Assembly: GCA_964615445.1 (NCBI GenBank)
Contig: CAZTOK010000004.1
Coordinates: 1 to 64,000 of the forward strand
Origin: JALRBM01 sp964615445
Lineage (GTDB): Bacteria; Patescibacteriota; Saccharimonadia; Saccharimonadales; Saccharimonadaceae
Reading direction: 5' to 3'
Length of the DNA stretch: 64,000 nucleotides
Both the position numbers and the translations under genes were made by a program. The notes under the pieces are model-generated. The model did no database searches. It was not told the DNA's origin and saw only the letters and a program-made list of their open reading frames with translations. This document shows, one piece after another, positions 24,877-34,907 of this stretch (positions are counted from its first letter, which is position 1; every line of letters starts with the position of its first letter).

Positions 24877-26595
24877 ATGAATAAGAGAGTACTTGTCGCT
24901 GCACTGTATACATTGTCGCTTCTTATTGGTCTCGCCTATCCTTTTCAGGCAAGTCAAATAGCAAATGCCGCACCAGTTACTGGATTTAACCCCGGTAACA
25001 TTATTGATGATGCAGTATTTACCAAAAATAACGCTATGAATGTAACGGAAATTCAAAATTTCCTTAATAGCAAAGTACCGAGCTGCGACACCCAGGGAAC
25101 ACAGCCTTCGGAATATGGTGGTGGCACCCGTGCTCAGTGGGCCGCTAATGCATCACTTCACCCGAACATAGGAGCATTCTACCCTCCTTTTACTTGCCTA
25201 AAAGACTACAGCGAAAACGGACAAACAGCTGCTCAGATTATTTATAATATTGCCCAGCAGTACAAAATAAATCCTCAAGTATTTATCGTATTACTTCAAA
25301 AAGAACAGGGACTCGTTACTGATACATGGCCACTCAGTAACCAATATCAAAAAGCTACAGGCTATGGGTGCCCCGATAATTCAGTTTGTGACAGTCAATA
25401 CTTTGGTTTGACCAACCAGTTAAATCAATCGGGCCGCATGTTTCGCGCTATCTTTAATAATAGCCCTAATTGGTATTCGCCGTACGTCATTGGCACTAAT
25501 AATATTCTCTGGAACCCGGTTACGAGCTGCGGAAGCAGTAGCGTGGGTATAGAAAACCACTCAACACAGGCGCTTTACGACTACACTCCATACAGGCCCA
25601 ATCAAGCAGCCTTAAACGCCGGGTACGGAACGGGCGACAGTTGTAGCTCCTATGGAAATAGAAACTTCTATCTCTACTTCACGGACTGGTTTGGGAGCAT
25701 ACGCTACACCTTTGGCCCGCAAGCCTCTAGCACTTCTCTCTATGCCAGAAGTGCCTGTACTATAGCACCTTTCAACGACACAATGATAGGACGTCTCTAT
25801 AATCCTGATACTCGCGATTTCTTGTACACAAGGAGTTTTGCCGAAGCCTGCCAAGCGGTAAAATACGGCTATATATGGGACGATATTGTCATGAAATCAG
25901 CCACCGGGCCCGATGCGATACCTATTTATAGGCTCGCCAATTACGAACGGCATATTTTTACCTCCGACATCAATGCCAAAAACACTGCATTGAATGAGGG
26001 GTATAAAGACGAAGGAATAGGCTTTTATGCCTATAGTACGTCTGCAACAGGCAGAACGCCCGTATATGGCCTACAGTCTGCGGATACGTTCTTTATTACG
26101 AGTTCAGGCAAAGAAGCAGAAACCTACAATCAAACGTATAACTATTATCTTTATGGCACCGTTTTCTATACCGATAGCCTCACTAATGCAACCGCAACCG
26201 TTAACCGATTCGTGCGCAACAATCAGCGAATCTATACTCCAAGTCAAACAGAGGGTGACAATGCCCTGCGTTACGGATTTGCAGCCGAAGGCTCTGTTTC
26301 TACTAACGATCTCGCGCCAAACGCTGGCGATCTTCCCATTTTCCGCATTCGGACTCCCGACGGCACCTATCTTTACACCATGAGTAGACTTGAACGAGAT
26401 ATCGCTGTTATTTACTACAACTGCACCGCCGAAGGCATCCCTTTCTATAGCCTTGCATGGTCAAATACGCCCGTATATCGGGCTTCTAATCCATATAATG
26501 GCTTCCGTATTTATGCAAGCAATATGACTGAATATAATGACGCTACCTCGCACTACTCATACGTTGGCGACGGCATCGGTTGGTATGGTTACTAA
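24877..26595 (+). CDS. Secreted lysozyme-like protein with DUF5648-like repeats
   Basis: The 572-residue protein has a signal peptide (about 1-32, ending near ANA). A lysozyme/transglycosylase-like helical domain follows (about 85-280, with AAQIIYNIAQQYKINPQVF and VLLQKEQGLVT, a likely catalytic Glu region). The C-terminal half holds repeats of the type YRLANYERHIFTSD, GYKDEGIGFYAY and GFAAEGSV, which resemble DUF5648 modules. It is expected to act outside the cell on peptidoglycan, perhaps that of a host cell. It follows the anchored gene at 24331 after three bases. Confidence 0.75.
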   Translation: MNKRVLVAALYTLSLLIGLAYPFQASQIANAAPVTGFNPGNIIDDAVFTKNNAMNVTEIQNFLNSKVPSCDTQGTQPSEYGGGTRAQWAANASLHPNIGAFYPPFTCLKDYSENGQTAAQIIYNIAQQYKINPQVFIVLLQKEQGLVTDTWPLSNQYQKATGYGCPDNSVCDSQYFGLTNQLNQSGRMFRAIFNNSPNWYSPYVIGTNNILWNPVTSCGSSSVGIENHSTQALYDYTPYRPNQAALNAGYGTGDSCSSYGNRNFYLYFTDWFGSIRYTFGPQASSTSLYARSACTIAPFNDTMIGRLYNPDTRDFLYTRSFAEACQAVKYGYIWDDIVMKSATGPDAIPIYRLANYERHIFTSDINAKNTALNEGYKDEGIGFYAYSTSATGRTPVYGLQSADTFFITSSGKEAETYNQTYNYYLYGTVFYTDSLTNATATVNRFVRNNQRIYTPSQTEGDNALRYGFAAEGSVSTNDLAPNAGDLPIFRIRTPDGTYLYTMSRLERDIAVIYYNCTAEGIPFYSLAWSNTPVYRASNPYNGFRIYASNMTEYNDATSHYSYVGDGIGWYGY

Positions 26596-26614
26596 GAATA
26601 ATACTAAAACTACA

Positions 26615-29047
26615 CTATGGCGCGTATCGATACTTTTCGGTGTACTCTTTAACTGGAACTTCTTGTATGCCAGTCTTTGAAACAGTGTATACTTTTTTAT
26701 GATTCAATTTTGGCATAACACCTATAAATCGTTCAATAGCATGGGCAATTGTACCGTCAATTTGACCATGTTCTGATTGAAAATCATCCGGCATAAGTCC
26801 TAAATCGAGTAGTTTATCCATTTCTTCCAAACGAAACCAAAGCATTGTTCCGCCAAAATAGGGATACAATTCTGTCTTATCTAGCACTTTCCTAGCCACC
26901 TTATCTCCATACGAACGAGTAATTAAATCCCCAAGGATCTCTTTATTACTTCCTATATGTCGTTTCAAAGATACAAGATGTCGACTTGGTCCGACGCTTC
27001 CGGTAGAGTTATGCCTCAGTTTTTCTATAATTGCACTAATCACTTCCGTGGTAGGCAACAGCTCTTCTAGCAAATCAGAGAGCCAATCAGAGCCATCCTC
27101 TCTATGTTTTGATTTTTTACTATGAAGTTTAAGTACGTATTCGTAACCTGCAGCCCGCAACCTTTTAGCTACATATAAAAACGGCAATACATCTCGGCCC
27201 CGATTTGGGACAATATAACGCGTAATGATTACATTCTTGTTAGCGAGTGTCGGTTGAAAGTCTTGGTCTTTTACATCTAGCGTTACGAAAAGGTCAAATG
27301 GTTCGTTAATGAGCGCAAGGCGACTAGCAATTTTTTCCCAGAGATCGGGATAGTAAAGGTGCACGACAACAGCTAGTTTCTTATTTTTCTCCCTTTTTAA
27401 TCCATATTTAGGAATATTTTTACTATTAGCTTTGTGCTTACTATGTGCAGACAACACCTCTACCGTACGATTTAATACAGCATGGCCAAGGTGGTTAGAG
27501 GGCTCCATCATCGCGCCCTCGGCCCATTCGTTCCAAGCGTTCACATAAATAAGCGGCGCTTTTTTATGTGATTGCTCTTTTACGATACGCTCAAGCCACG
27601 AAGCGTAAAGATCGGGGTTTGAGTTTTGATAGACAAAACCTTTTCCCTTTTTCCGAGCGTCATTGTCCCATGACGGTGTAAGACAAGGGTATGTTGGAAA
27701 CGAATAAGCATTACTAAGCTTGTCATTTAGCGCAATAGAGCGGTAATCCGCAACGATACCACTAAAGTTAATATCGAGTAGTTTCTGGCTAACATCGAGG
27801 TATGGAAACTGGTTTTTAGGGAAAAGGTTATTCTTGAAGAACGCGCTTTGTGGAGCAAAATCCAAAGCCGCATCGAATCCAAACCCACGAGGGTCTTTAT
27901 CGTCAAAGCTGAAACATGAAACTAAGTGAAGCTCTTTTCCGTGCTGGATACGGAAATACTCCCTCCAAATATCAGCATATCTTTTAGGATCTTTTAGTTC
28001 AGAAGCTCGATATACGGTTAGAACGGGTTTTCCATCTTCGGTAATATAGCGTTCGTCAAGCAAGATGTGCTCAATGTCTTTTATAAAATTAATAGGATCT
28101 TCATCAAGATATTCCTGAGCGATAATAACGTCACTATTTCTTCCATCCCAGCGCTTGGTCCAGTTTTCATTCGCCCAACAAATAGAGAAGTGAAAATCCC
28201 ATTCCGCGTGTGACAAAAACGTTTCAAGTGGTTTTTCCATAACTTTTTTACCGCTAAACCAGTAGTAGTAAAAAGCAAAACCATAGATACCGTATTTTTT
28301 CGCAAGATCAATTTGCTCCTTGATTTTAGAATCAAGTCGCAAGTCATAAAAACCTAAATCTTTAGGAAGGACTGGTTGTTGATGACCAATAAACCGAGGC
28401 TGGCCTGTTGTAACGTTTGCCCATTCCGTAAAGCCCTTCCCCCATGCCTTATCGTTCTCAGGAAAGGGGTGAAACTGAGGAAGGTAAATGGCCATTATAC
28501 GAGGGTCAGCATTGTGTCGCACATAGTGTGATTCTAACGCACCTTCGTAATAAAATTGCTTCCGATTATTCAGTAAGTTGATATGCTCTGGCTGATTGTT
28601 AGAGAGGTCTTTGTTATATAAATCCCTTGGCAAATCTCCGGTATTGTAAAACACCTGGGTCGTGTATAATTTTTTAAATCCACTTCCAGCGTTTATCTCA
28701 ATACTGATTTCACCGTCTTGAAACTCAAACTCGCAGCTAAAACCACTGTGAAGAGCAAGCTCTTTATCCTCTTCAGGGTGCGCCTTTGCAACATCAATCC
28801 TCTTTAGGCCAGTTTGAACAAGGTATGTTTGTTCACCATTCTTCACCCTCATTTCATAAGGTTTTCTATCTTTAGATATGATCCATCCTTCAACGCTCAG
28901 CGTCCGTTTCTCGATAGATTTTTTACGCGGACTATCAACACTAAAATGGTAGTTCTTCGTAATGCTAAAGCGTTCTTTTACTTTATGTTTCGTACGTCGT
29001 GTTACACGAATGACACGTTTAATGTGAGCTTTCGGGTTTAAATTCAT
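26615..29047 (-). CDS. Two-domain glycan enzyme: WbsX-like plus RgpF-like
   Basis: The 810-residue protein joins two families seen in rhamnose-rich polysaccharide loci. Residues about 180-535 are WbsX-like (PRIMAIYLPQFHPFPENDKA, WGKGFTEWANVT, ICWANENWT, YVNAWNEWAEG), a domain family tied to glycosyltransfer. Residues about 565-790 are RgpF-like (rhamnan synthesis F; LAVVVHLYYPDLWEKI, KLHSKKSKHREDG, YPYFGGTMLWFR). The first 150 residues are a beta-rich extension. It is the last gene of the ABC-exporter operon (33852 to 26615), with a three-base gap upstream. It probably extends or modifies the exported glycan. Confidence 0.88.
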   Translation of the reverse strand: MNLNPKAHIKRVIRVTRRTKHKVKERFSITKNYHFSVDSPRKKSIEKRTLSVEGWIISKDRKPYEMRVKNGEQTYLVQTGLKRIDVAKAHPEEDKELALHSGFSCEFEFQDGEISIEINAGSGFKKLYTTQVFYNTGDLPRDLYNKDLSNNQPEHINLLNNRKQFYYEGALESHYVRHNADPRIMAIYLPQFHPFPENDKAWGKGFTEWANVTTGQPRFIGHQQPVLPKDLGFYDLRLDSKIKEQIDLAKKYGIYGFAFYYYWFSGKKVMEKPLETFLSHAEWDFHFSICWANENWTKRWDGRNSDVIIAQEYLDEDPINFIKDIEHILLDERYITEDGKPVLTVYRASELKDPKRYADIWREYFRIQHGKELHLVSCFSFDDKDPRGFGFDAALDFAPQSAFFKNNLFPKNQFPYLDVSQKLLDINFSGIVADYRSIALNDKLSNAYSFPTYPCLTPSWDNDARKKGKGFVYQNSNPDLYASWLERIVKEQSHKKAPLIYVNAWNEWAEGAMMEPSNHLGHAVLNRTVEVLSAHSKHKANSKNIPKYGLKREKNKKLAVVVHLYYPDLWEKIASRLALINEPFDLFVTLDVKDQDFQPTLANKNVIITRYIVPNRGRDVLPFLYVAKRLRAAGYEYVLKLHSKKSKHREDGSDWLSDLLEELLPTTEVISAIIEKLRHNSTGSVGPSRHLVSLKRHIGSNKEILGDLITRSYGDKVARKVLDKTELYPYFGGTMLWFRLEEMDKLLDLGLMPDDFQSEHGQIDGTIAHAIERFIGVMPKLNHKKVYTVSKTGIQEVPVKEYTEKYRYAP

Positions 29048-29050
29048 ACG

Positions 29051-30790
29051 TTATGCTTTCACTTCCATATAGCCATTTTCATGCTTAAAATTAGGGTTTA
29101 AATATATATCTTCGCGTGATGTAGTCAATGCTGGATGATGACCGGTAATGTCAGCGTGATCGTCAATGCTTAGCTGAATGTAAGGCGTATAAATATGGCG
29201 TTTGCTATCTTCTAAAAATGAAAGCGACATATCAAGTACATTAAACTGCTTCGTTTCTTTCAGCTTTTCGAAGAACATATCCGTCTTTATAGCAAATGCT
29301 ATCCCACTCACCGCACTCACGTTACGACGACTCTTGGCATAAAGTCCACGCGTATAGTGCGGATCATCAAACGGCATGCCAGCAAGCATATCTGTATATC
29401 CTAATGGCCCATAGCCTATACCAATACCAGCACTTCGTACTGTGCTGGCTGTTTCATTAAGCAAAACAGGTCCAACAAAAGCGACGCCATCAATTTCACT
29501 GTCGGCAAGAGCAATCTTTGCCCAATTATCACTCTTAATAGTAACATCGTCATTAAGGTAAAGGAGCGTTGTACCTTTAATTCTCCCTTTTATCTCGGCA
29601 ATGTTCTGTAAATTCGTAAGCCTTATGAATGTTGCTCCTGGCGCAGCCGTCTGAAGCTGTTTTTTATGTGCATCCGATATGTTATGAACATGCAGAATAA
29701 TCACTTCGTACTTCGCTCCAGCACTATGAGACACCATAGACGCAAGGAGTGCTTCTGTGCGAGCAAACGCATTGAAATAAACAACTACACTTAGGTTGCT
29801 TTTTGAATTTGGCTCATATTTTATTGTTCGGTGCTGTCGAATAATTCCAGTTTCTACCGTACCGGTTTTTCCGATTCGTTCGATGTGATCCACGAGCAGT
29901 TTACGCTGAGCTTCGTACACATACGGTTTCGCATCAGTATCGGACGCTGTCGAAGCAGCGTGAATACGCCAACTGTAGAGCATCTTAGGAATATGGACGA
30001 TATTATGTGTTATCTCAGAAATACGAATAAATAAATCCCAATCCTGCGCACCTTCATACCCTTTTCTAAAACCGCCCACTTTGTGCATAATAGTGGTTCG
30101 AATACAAGAAAAGTGTGTAATATAATTGCAACTCTCTAAGAATTCAGGGCTAAAATCCGGCTTTAAAAAAGGATACGAATGAATTACACCCGAACCATCA
30201 ATTTTATCTTCGTCAGAGTAAATAAAGTCTACCTTTTTATCAGCACGTAGCACCTTTACAAATTCGTAGAGTGCATTTGGCCACAGCACATCATCGTGAT
30301 CCATCAATGCCACAAATTTGCCTTTAGCAATGGTCAGTGCACTATTTGTCGCCTCACTAATATGGCCATTTGTTTCACGTATAACAAGCTTAATTCTTTT
30401 ATCTTTTTTCTGATATTCTTGAATGATTTTTATAACATTTTTATCTGGCGAGTTATCATCCGCAATACATAGCTCCCAGTTTACGTATGATTGGATAATT
30501 ATACTTTCAATACACTCTCTTAAGTAAACTTCGGGAGTATTGTAGGTAGGAAGTAAAATACTAATAAGTGGGTCATTTTTTTTTACATCTCGCGATTGCT
30601 CATAATAGTCTTGTATAGTCGGGTAAAATGACGTGAGGTTGTAAATTTCTCGCTGAGAATGATCCTGAACTGCCCTTAGCAATGCCTTCTTAACTGATTT
30701 AGCCGCCTTTCTCGTAAGGGGAGTGCTTTTTGCGAGTTTTTTTGAGTAGGAAAATGCTTTTTTTGCGAGTTTTTTCAGTGTTTTCTTCAT
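29051..30790 (-). CDS. Large GT2-family glycosyltransferase
   Basis: The 579-residue protein has a basic N-terminus, then a full GT-A domain (ISILLPTYNTPEVYLRECIE near residue 75, ADDNSPD near 109, LMDHDDVLWP near 155 with the DxD motif, WDLFIRISE later). A second, weaker GT-A-like half (about 320-570, LSVVVYFNAFART, LLYLNDDVTIKSD) suggests two active or structural transferase units, as in other long GT2 proteins of O-antigen loci. It lies between the methyltransferase gene and the WbsX-RgpF gene with gaps of two to three bases, so it is co-expressed with the exporter. Confidence 0.88.
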   Translation of the reverse strand: MKKTLKKLAKKAFSYSKKLAKSTPLTRKAAKSVKKALLRAVQDHSQREIYNLTSFYPTIQDYYEQSRDVKKNDPLISILLPTYNTPEVYLRECIESIIIQSYVNWELCIADDNSPDKNVIKIIQEYQKKDKRIKLVIRETNGHISEATNSALTIAKGKFVALMDHDDVLWPNALYEFVKVLRADKKVDFIYSDEDKIDGSGVIHSYPFLKPDFSPEFLESCNYITHFSCIRTTIMHKVGGFRKGYEGAQDWDLFIRISEITHNIVHIPKMLYSWRIHAASTASDTDAKPYVYEAQRKLLVDHIERIGKTGTVETGIIRQHRTIKYEPNSKSNLSVVVYFNAFARTEALLASMVSHSAGAKYEVIILHVHNISDAHKKQLQTAAPGATFIRLTNLQNIAEIKGRIKGTTLLYLNDDVTIKSDNWAKIALADSEIDGVAFVGPVLLNETASTVRSAGIGIGYGPLGYTDMLAGMPFDDPHYTRGLYAKSRRNVSAVSGIAFAIKTDMFFEKLKETKQFNVLDMSLSFLEDSKRHIYTPYIQLSIDDHADITGHHPALTTSREDIYLNPNFKHENGYMEVKA

Positions 30791-30792
30791 TA

Positions 30793-31824
30793 CTAATTAC
30801 CCTTCGTCATCTTACTTAGCCTATGCTTTGCAGACTGCATTTTTTGCGCCAACCGATAGGTTTTTGAATTTCGTATATTCTCGATTTCTTGCAGCAACTG
30901 CACATTATTTTCCTGCTGGACTTTAGAGGCTTGCTCAGCTTTTTTACGCTCTTTTTCAATTTGCTTCTTCTCTTGCCCAGAAAGATTCATGAGACTCAGG
31001 TAAAATACGTTCAGCTCTTCGATAACCTTTAGCTTGTCGCCATTGGTTATATCCGTCTGCCTGGTCCCGAGCCATGCTTTAACCGTGGTGTAGTCATTGT
31101 CATTTTTTAGTCCAACAATGATTTTTCTATACGATCCCATGCCTCCAGGAAGCGTATCGAACGCTCCTAGTTCTTTATTATAATAGCTATTAAGCGCACT
31201 CATACCAGAGCCGCCAATTTCCAAGTACTTCGAGGTCAAAAACATAGCACCTTGCATAAGCAGCCAAAGCTCAACATCATTACTGCTCATGGTGAGCGTC
31301 TTCATTCCTAATTTTTGAAGCGTCGATTCAATATCTTTCTGGCTCGGGATGGCAAAGTCAATATGTTCTTTCAGCCACCTATGTCGCTCACCGTGAAGTG
31401 TTTTATAGTAATTATCGAGGCTTTTTTCTGCAAATTCATTTGCGTCATTTTTTTGAGGAAATGCAGCAATAACCCCCCTCTTTGCAATTCGCGCAGATTC
31501 TTTTAAGAACGCGACCCTTTGCTCTTGTTTGATATGCTCTAGTACATCAAAGCTCAGCGCAAAATCAAACTCGTTATTTTGAAAGGGAGTTTTAGTACCG
31601 TCACCTTTTATGTATCCCTCTTCTTTAACGTCAAAAACATCAAGTACTGTTACGTCATCGTTCGTATGAAGTGCACGAGTAACACCTTTATAGCCACCCA
31701 TGTCAACTAGTTTAAATGCCTCTTTATTACTGGACCGCAAAGCATTAATAGTTTCGTATACTTGAACTTGTCGACTGAATTGATCGAAGGGAAGATTAAG
31801 CCATTTTTTATACTGAGTTGTCAT
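30793..31824 (-). CDS. SAM-dependent methyltransferase with coiled-coil tail
   Basis: The class I methyltransferase fold is seen at residues 30-150: LVDMGGYKGVTRAL (motif I region), VTVLDVFD, then DFALSFDVLEHI (motif IV/post I, a common Methyltransf_11 pattern). The C-terminal part (about 275-343) is highly charged with a heptad-like coiled coil rich in Lys, Glu and Gln. In Wzm/Wzt loci a methyltransferase with a coiled coil can cap the glycan chain and set its length. That role is inferred here from the position directly after the ABC ATPase. Confidence 0.82.
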   Translation of the reverse strand: MTTQYKKWLNLPFDQFSRQVQVYETINALRSSNKEAFKLVDMGGYKGVTRALHTNDDVTVLDVFDVKEEGYIKGDGTKTPFQNNEFDFALSFDVLEHIKQEQRVAFLKESARIAKRGVIAAFPQKNDANEFAEKSLDNYYKTLHGERHRWLKEHIDFAIPSQKDIESTLQKLGMKTLTMSSNDVELWLLMQGAMFLTSKYLEIGGSGMSALNSYYNKELGAFDTLPGGMGSYRKIIVGLKNDNDYTTVKAWLGTRQTDITNGDKLKVIEELNVFYLSLMNLSGQEKKQIEKERKKAEQASKVQQENNVQLLQEIENIRNSKTYRLAQKMQSAKHRLSKMTKGN

Positions 31825-31845
31825 ATCAATCTAACAGGCGTCTTG

Positions 31846-33039
31846 CTATTCCTGTACCTTCCATTCGTTTTTCATAAGCACAATACCTTGAACGTCGCTG
31901 TCTTGTTTAATATTGAACGTGACGGCTTTAGGAAGATATCTAAAGACTTTTGAAACGTTTTTATTCATCACTGCTACGTTTATATAATAGGTACCAGGCC
32001 CTAAAGTTTGGTCGATAGTCACGCTGATTTTAGCAACCTTGGCCGTAATAGGATTCACGTGCGCATTTTTGCTATTGGTACCAAAAACGTACGCTCCATC
32101 AGTGTTGAAAACTTGAAACCCTACATGAATAGGTTGCGTCGTCGTTTCGCTCTCAATCGTAAATTCGGCCGTTATCGGATAACCCGATGTAAATGTTCTC
32201 GTACCCGAAGAGGCTCCCTTTGAAGTAACTTTTATGTTCTTTACGACGTAATTGTTTACTATTTCGTCTTGCCCAGCTTTGTTCTTCTTTTTGGTACGAA
32301 CATCTAAGTTCTGCTCAAGGTATCTATCGGCGATCTCACTAGGATTACCTGAAAGCACAATTTTGCCACCATCAATAAGGATGGCTTTTTCGCAAAACCG
32401 TTGCACAGCAGACATGTCGTGAGTGACTAAAATAATCGTCCTGCCTTCTTCTTTCATATTGGCGAACATTTCGTAACATTTCTGCTGAAAGGCGGCGTCA
32501 CCAACCGCCAAAACTTCGTCGAACAACAAGATATCGCTCTCTGCTCTAATAGCGATCGAAAATGCCAAACGCACCTGCATGCCTGAAGAATAATTCTTCA
32601 GCTTTTGATCCATGAACTTTTCTAGTTCTGCAAACGAAACAATATCATCATAAATAGCTTCTACTTGTTTATGACTCATCCCAAGTAGCGCACCGTTCAT
32701 AAAAATATTTTCCCTACCAGTAAGCTCAGGGTTAAAGCCAACCCCCAGCTCAATGAACGGAGTCAGGCTACCATTTACTTCTATAAGCCCAGAATCTGGG
32801 GCGTAGATGCCAGCAAGCAGCTTCAAAAGTGTACTTTTACCACTCCCGTTTTTCCCAACAATACCAAAGAATTCGCCTTTTTTAATATCAAACGATATAT
32901 CAGTGAGCACCTTTTGAGTTTCAGCCCCACCCCGCCCATTAAAGATATTAATAATTGCTTGCTTTATGCCGCTGTGCTTTTCATGCGGCAACTTAAATGT
33001 TTTATGAAGATCTTTCACTGTAATAGCGACATTACTCAT
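31846..33039 (-). CDS. wzt: Polysaccharide ABC exporter ATP-binding protein (Wzt-like)
   Basis: The N-terminal ABC ATPase has Walker A GKNGSGKST (about 58-66), the signature YSSGMQVRLAFS (about 148), and Walker B ILLFDEVLAVGD (about 170). Residues about 255-397 are a beta-rich C-terminal domain of the Wzt type that in homologues binds the non-reducing end of the glycan before export. Total length (397) matches this group. It directly abuts the permease gene with no spacing. The product would drive export of the lipid-linked polysaccharide made by this locus. Confidence 0.93.
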   Translation of the reverse strand: MSNVAITVKDLHKTFKLPHEKHSGIKQAIINIFNGRGGAETQKVLTDISFDIKKGEFFGIVGKNGSGKSTLLKLLAGIYAPDSGLIEVNGSLTPFIELGVGFNPELTGRENIFMNGALLGMSHKQVEAIYDDIVSFAELEKFMDQKLKNYSSGMQVRLAFSIAIRAESDILLFDEVLAVGDAAFQQKCYEMFANMKEEGRTIILVTHDMSAVQRFCEKAILIDGGKIVLSGNPSEIADRYLEQNLDVRTKKKNKAGQDEIVNNYVVKNIKVTSKGASSGTRTFTSGYPITAEFTIESETTTQPIHVGFQVFNTDGAYVFGTNSKNAHVNPITAKVAKISVTIDQTLGPGTYYINVAVMNKNVSKVFRYLPKAVTFNIKQDSDVQGIVLMKNEWKVQE

Positions 33040-33852
33040 TTACACCGTCTCCGCAAAATATTTCTGATTTTTTCGGAAGTACCAACTTGCATATGCAATC
33101 AGTACCAAAACGAGAACATACGGCATCATGGTAAGCCATACACTATCCACAAGACCACCGGTAGTTATGGTTTGATGAGTAATGAGGTTATAGCGAGTAT
33201 CTTGGACGATTTGCGCTACCGGGTTAAGCATAAGAATTTTTGCAGCTAAGACACTGTGCGCAATAACCATACTAATAGGGTAAAGAAGAGGTGTTGCATA
33301 AAAAGCACCCTGTAAAAATACTTCCCATATGTGGCTAATATCACGATATTTTACGTACAGCGCGCCCAGCAAAAATGCGATGGCTAGCGCTAGGACATAG
33401 AGCTCAAGTATATTAAACGGTAACAGCAGTGACGTAAAATGAACATGCACGCCATTTATAATCATGAATACAAAGACGACTATTAAGTTAAGGAGGAGGT
33501 TAATAAGTGCCGAAATTGTCCCAGAAATAACAATGATATATTTTGGAAAGTTAATTTTTCGAATAAGGTCCCCTCTTGCAACAATAGCCTGCATACCCTG
33601 ATTTGTAGCTTCAATAAAGAAACTCCACATAACCACACCAAGCAAAAGATATACCGGATAATGCTCAATGCCTCCACCGAAATTTAAAAACTTTACGAAG
33701 ACAATATAAAGGATGGCGAAAAGAAGAAGTGGCTTCAATAACGACCACAAGTACCCTAAGAGAGAACCTTGGTAACGCAACTTGAAATCTGTGATAACAA
33801 GCTCTCGCAACAGAATACGATTTTTACGGCTAAAGATATTTGAGATTTTCAT
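33040..33852 (-). CDS. wzm: Polysaccharide ABC exporter permease (Wzm-like)
   Basis: The 270-residue protein is an ABC-2 type permease with six predicted membrane helices. The N-terminal amphipathic stretch (RNRILLRELVITDFKLRYQGS) and GYLWSLLKPLLLFAILYIVF are typical of Wzm/KpsM/TagG-type exporters, as are RKINFPKYIIVISG and LNPVAQIVQDTRYNL. It is the first gene of the minus-strand exporter operon and pairs with the Wzt-like ATPase downstream. It would form the channel for the undecaprenyl-linked glycan. Confidence 0.93.
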   Translation of the reverse strand: MKISNIFSRKNRILLRELVITDFKLRYQGSLLGYLWSLLKPLLLFAILYIVFVKFLNFGGGIEHYPVYLLLGVVMWSFFIEATNQGMQAIVARGDLIRKINFPKYIIVISGTISALINLLLNLIVVFVFMIINGVHVHFTSLLLPFNILELYVLALAIAFLLGALYVKYRDISHIWEVFLQGAFYATPLLYPISMVIAHSVLAAKILMLNPVAQIVQDTRYNLITHQTITTGGLVDSVWLTMMPYVLVLVLIAYASWYFRKNQKYFAETV

Positions 33853-33874
33853 ATTATCTTAAAACAGTATAAGA

Positions 33875-33880
33875 TATATT
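33875..33880 (+). promoter_or_regulatory. -10 element seven bases before the GT2 gene at 33888
   Basis: TATATT at 33875-33880 is followed by seven bases and the ATG at 33888. This spacing predicts a leaderless or nearly leaderless mRNA. No ribosome site is seen between them. Confidence 0.4.
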
Positions 33881-33887
33881 TAACGTT

Positions 33888-34907
33888 ATGAACAGAGTTG
33901 CTGTTGTTGTATTAAATTATAAAGGCATCGAAGACACTACTTCGTGTCTTGCCTCGCTTGCGGCACAAACATATAAAGATTTTTTAATGGTCGCGGTTGA
34001 AAATGGCTCGCATGACGGCTCAGCCGAGAAGTTTAAAGCGTTTGAAAAAAAGTACGGCAGGCGACTACACACGCTTTATAATCAAGAAAACCTTGGATTT
34101 GACGGTGGCGTCAACACCGGCATTACATGGGCACTTGAACATGACTTTGAGTATATTGTGCTATTTAATAATGATGCAATTGCCGACAAAAAGTGGCTTG
34201 AAATACTAGTCAAAACAGCCGACAAGCAAAAAGAAGCCGGCATCATTACAGGATTACTCCTTCATCAGGACGGAAAGACGATTGATAGCACTGGTGATTG
34301 GTTTTCAACATGGGGCTTACCATTTCCACGCAATCGAGATAATCCCACCGACAAGGCACCTGCGTCAGAGTATGTATTTGGTGCGAGTGCCGGTGCGAGT
34401 TTATATAAAGCGAAAATGCTTCACGAAATTGGCATTTTTGATAATGATTTTTTTGCATATTATGAAGATGCCGACATTAGCTTTCGTGCCCAACTTGCCG
34501 GATGGAAGGTGTACTACGAGGCAAAAGCAGTGGCATATCATCAGCAAGGCGCTACCAGCAAACGCATGCCATCAGGCTTTACCGTGCATCAAACTTTCAA
34601 AAACCTGCCGCTTTTATTTACGAAAAACGTTCCCGCCGGTCTTCTCTTTTCCGTCGGCACCCGCTTTTGGCCTGCCTACTTTTTGATGCTTGGCAATGCT
34701 ATCAAAAACGGAAGTGGCAAAGCAGCACTTACAGGATATTTTAAGAGCATTGAACTATTTTGGAAGCATGCACTATCTAAACGCCAGTATATCCAGGCGC
34801 ATAAAAAGATAAGTAATGAATATCTTCGCTCTATCTTTTGGCCAGACCTTCCACCCGATCAAACCGGTCTACGTAAATTACGCCGCTTCTTTACAGGAAA
34901 ATCATGA
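33888..34907 (+). CDS. GT2-family glycosyltransferase, rhamnosyltransferase-like
   Basis: The 339-residue protein is a GT-A transferase of the WbbL/rhamnosyltransferase-like GT2 group. VAVVVLNYKGIEDTTSCLAS opens the fold, VAVENGSHDGS carries the first Asp motif near residue 43, IVLFNNDAIADKKW has the DxD-like NND near 90, and YYEDADISFRAQLAGWKVYYEAKA (here split by segment) contains the conserved catalytic ED. Specificity for dTDP-rhamnose is plausible, as the locus makes it, but is inference. Its stop overlaps the sucC start by four bases, an odd coupling. Confidence 0.88.
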   Translation: MNRVAVVVLNYKGIEDTTSCLASLAAQTYKDFLMVAVENGSHDGSAEKFKAFEKKYGRRLHTLYNQENLGFDGGVNTGITWALEHDFEYIVLFNNDAIADKKWLEILVKTADKQKEAGIITGLLLHQDGKTIDSTGDWFSTWGLPFPRNRDNPTDKAPASEYVFGASAGASLYKAKMLHEIGIFDNDFFAYYEDADISFRAQLAGWKVYYEAKAVAYHQQGATSKRMPSGFTVHQTFKNLPLLFTKNVPAGLLFSVGTRFWPAYFLMLGNAIKNGSGKAALTGYFKSIELFWKHALSKRQYIQAHKKISNEYLRSIFWPDLPPDQTGLRKLRRFFTGKS

